A DNA stretch of 8,380 nt from an uncultured Selenomonas sp. Its GTDB lineage: Bacteria; Bacillota; Negativicutes; Selenomonadales; Selenomonadaceae. How positions within the stretch are numbered: position 1 is the first letter of the stretch; each line of letters begins with the position of its first letter. Below, piece by piece: positions 6,347 to 8,380 of the stretch. The stretch covers positions 1-8,380 of the forward strand of contig CALGGN010000130.1 of NCBI GenBank assembly GCA_937915915.1. The letters run 5' to 3'. The notes beneath the pieces were generated by a model. It did no database searches and had not been told where the DNA came from. It was given only the letters and a program-made list of their open reading frames with translations. The translations under genes were made by a program, and so were the position numbers.

Positions 6347-8380
6347 GAAAAACTATCTCAAATACACCCTGCCCTATGCCCGGATCATTCACGACCCGGC
6401 CATTGTGCTGAACAAGGACGGCTCTTTGCAGACCACATGGATGTACCGGGGTCCCGACCTCAACTCGGCCATCAAGGAACAGCTGGCCATCATGACCCAG
6501 CAGCTCAACACGTCCTTCCAAGGCTTGGATACAGGCTGGGTGCTTTATTTCGAGGCACAGCGGACCCCTTCTACTTCTTACGCCAAGGATGTGCATTTTC
6601 CCGATGTGATTACCAAGGCTATGGATGAGGAGCGAAGGGCGTTTTTCGCCAACGGGCAGCACTTCGAGTCCAACTACTACGCCACGGCCTATTGGATGCC
6701 ACCCAATGACCAGGAGGGGAGAATCCGGGAACTGGTGGTGGAGGGTGCCAAGCGGAAGGAGATTTCGGCGGAGGACAACATCGAAGCCTTTGCTGCCGTA
6801 GTGGACAAGCTTATGGGGATTTTTGCCTCCCTGCGGATTCCAGCGCATTTCCTGAATCAGGATGAAATGCTCACCTATCTTCATTCCTGCGTTTCGGACA
6901 GTGCAAGACCCTTGGTCATGCCAGCACATCCCCTGCTTCTCGACCATTACCTGAGCGACGCCCCCCTGAACGGCGGCATGGAGCCGAGGCTGGGAAGGAA
7001 ATACGCCCGTATGATTACCCCCATCGGCTATCTGGGAACTTCGGTGTTCGGCATGTTCGACCGGCTCAATCAGCTGGATTTTTCCTACCGTTGGATGACC
7101 CGGTTCTACTGCCTGTCCAAGCAGGATTCCATCGAGGAGCTGACCCACATTAAGAAAGGATGGTACGGCAAGACCAAGCCCCTCTCCGTCATGATGAAGG
7201 AACTGCTCCTCGACCGGGAGTCCCCGGAAAACCTGAACGAGAATGCCCTGATGAAGTTTGACGAGGCCAAGGATGCCATTACCTCCGTGGAGGCGGATGT
7301 TACCCGCTACGGCTATTATTCCACGGTCATCGTGGTCATGGACGAGGATATGGAGGCGGTGTCCACCAAGGCGCAGCTGGTGGAGCAGACACTGATCAAT
7401 CTGGGCTTCCGCGCCAAGGTGGAAAACCTCAACTCCATCGACGCATGGATGGGGAGCCTGCCGGGGAACGTGGGGCATTTCATTCGCCGTCCCATGGCTT
7501 CCTGCGCCAATCTTGTCCACATGATGCCCATTTCGGACATCTGGGCAGGGGAGCCAAGAAACAAGCATTTGCAGGGGCCGCCTCTCATCTATACCCAGAC
7601 GGCAGGGAATACTCCCTTTAGGCTTTCGCTCCATGTAGGGGATGTTGGCCATACTTTGGTCGTGGGACCCACTGGCGCAGGGAAAAGCGTTCAGCTCAAC
7701 ATCATCGCCGCCAGCTTCCGGAAGTACAAGGATTCACGGGTGTTTATCTTCGACAAGGGAGCCTCTTCCATGGTGCTGACAGCAGGAGTGGGAGGCAAGT
7801 TTTTCGACCTTGGCAACGAGGCGCAGCATTTGTCTTTCCAGCCCTTGGCGCACATCGACGATGACAAGGAAAAGCAGTGGGCGCAGGAATGGCTGGCGGA
7901 TTTTATCCGGCAGGAGAACATCACGGTGACACCGGAGCATAAGAAACTTCTCTGGGATGCCTTGGGGACGGTGGCTTCCTACAAGGACAAGAAGTTTCGC
8001 CGCATGACCAACTTCGTCAACGCCGTTCAGTCCACGGAACTCAAGACGGCGCTCCAGCCCTTGACATTATCCGGAGCTTACGGGGAGATTTTCGATGCGG
8101 ATGTGGACAGCCTGAAATTATCCTCGTGGCAGTCCTTCGAAATGGAAAAGCTCATGGCAACTCCAGCTATCGTGGGACCCACCCTCATGTATATCTTCCA
8201 TCGCATCGAGCAGAGCCTCACGGGAGCGCCAACGCTCATCGTGTTGGATGAATGTTGGGTCTTCTTCGATAATGAGCAGTTTGCCCAGAAAATCCGGGAG
8301 TGGCTGAAGGTGCTCCGCAAGGCCAATGCCTCGGTGGTGTTCGCCACCCAGTCCCTGACGGACATCGTGGAAAGCCCGAT
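6318..8380 (+). CDS. trbE: TrbE/VirB4-family conjugative transfer ATPase (3' end outside window)
   Basis: This is the large ATPase at the base of the transfer channel, required for pilus assembly and DNA transfer. The first 687 codons are visible; the family usually runs to 800-850 residues, so perhaps 120-160 are missing at the right edge. The N-terminus (FRRKKNYLKYTLPYARIIHD, then NKDGSLQTTWMYRGPDL) is the standard TrbE opening. The N-terminal domain ends with the GSLPG motif at 379-383. The ATPase domain has Walker A GPTGAGKS at 450-457, FIFDKGAS shortly after, Walker B LIVLDE at 640-645, and the arginine/glutamine block WLKVLRKANASVVFATQSL. The ATG lies inside the end of the preceding gene (29-base overlap), with AAGGGAG at 6299-6305 about 12 bases upstream, a rather long spacing, so coupling to the preceding gene is likely. 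No earlier in-frame ATG is close by. Confidence 0.96.
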   Translation, partial: MYQTDQFRRKKNYLKYTLPYARIIHDPAIVLNKDGSLQTTWMYRGPDLNSAIKEQLAIMTQQLNTSFQGLDTGWVLYFEAQRTPSTSYAKDVHFPDVITKAMDEERRAFFANGQHFESNYYATAYWMPPNDQEGRIRELVVEGAKRKEISAEDNIEAFAAVVDKLMGIFASLRIPAHFLNQDEMLTYLHSCVSDSARPLVMPAHPLLLDHYLSDAPLNGGMEPRLGRKYARMITPIGYLGTSVFGMFDRLNQLDFSYRWMTRFYCLSKQDSIEELTHIKKGWYGKTKPLSVMMKELLLDRESPENLNENALMKFDEAKDAITSVEADVTRYGYYSTVIVVMDEDMEAVSTKAQLVEQTLINLGFRAKVENLNSIDAWMGSLPGNVGHFIRRPMASCANLVHMMPISDIWAGEPRNKHLQGPPLIYTQTAGNTPFRLSLHVGDVGHTLVVGPTGAGKSVQLNIIAASFRKYKDSRVFIFDKGASSMVLTAGVGGKFFDLGNEAQHLSFQPLAHIDDDKEKQWAQEWLADFIRQENITVTPEHKKLLWDALGTVASYKDKKFRRMTNFVNAVQSTELKTALQPLTLSGAYGEIFDADVDSLKLSSWQSFEMEKLMATPAIVGPTLMYIFHRIEQSLTGAPTLIVLDECWVFFDNEQFAQKIREWLKVLRKANASVVFATQSLTDIVESP

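Noticed and set aside
6255..7652. 465-codon open frame on the - strand opposite the VirB4-like gene end and trbE
   Set aside because: It lies opposite clear trbE coding sequence, has no ribosome site or family pattern that I can see, and such long antisense frames are common opposite GC-rich genes.

Overview
The window is the front half of a conjugative transfer (type IV secretion) locus. All genes run on the + strand and are tightly packed: the tail of an unidentified upstream gene, a VirD4-type coupling protein (traG), the VirB11 ATPase (trbB), a 65-residue gene of unknown function, the pilin precursor (trbC, VirB2), the inner-membrane protein trbD (VirB3), a 368-residue protein, and the main ATPase trbE (VirB4), which runs off the right edge. 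The order traG-trbB-trbC-trbD-trbE matches IncP plasmids and Tn4371-like integrative and conjugative elements, so the window most likely lies in an ICE or a conjugative plasmid. No integrase, origin of transfer or replication gene is visible, so the two cannot be told apart here.

Host: a trb-type system with a signal-peptide-bearing pilin suggests a diderm cell. The purine-rich Shine-Dalgarno sites (AGGAGG, GGGAGG) and moderately GC-rich codon use would fit a Gram-negative Firmicute (Negativicutes, Selenomonas-like). This is inference from general style, not from a marker gene.

Layout: 1-81 end of an upstream gene; 106-3288 traG with an unusually long acidic tail; 3312-4271 trbB; 4284-4481 small unknown gene; 4526-4903 trbC; 4913-5185 trbD; 5186-5239 a strong RNA hairpin beside a ribosome site; 5240-6346 the 368-residue protein; 6318-8380 trbE, overlapping the previous gene by 29 bases. 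Every inter-gene gap is under 60 bases, which points to one transcript. I found no promoter or terminator inside it.

How the genes work together: TraG brings the relaxase-DNA complex to the channel. TrbB and TrbE power pilus assembly and transfer. TrbC is the pilus subunit, and TrbD anchors TrbE at the inner membrane.

The most notable observation is the 368-residue gene between trbD and trbE. By reading the two proteins side by side, it appears to be a stand-alone relative of the N-terminal half of TrbE/VirB4 that stops just before the point where the ATPase domain (Walker A) would start. Its ribosome site also lies next to two mutually exclusive RNA stems, which suggests its translation may be controlled relative to trbD.
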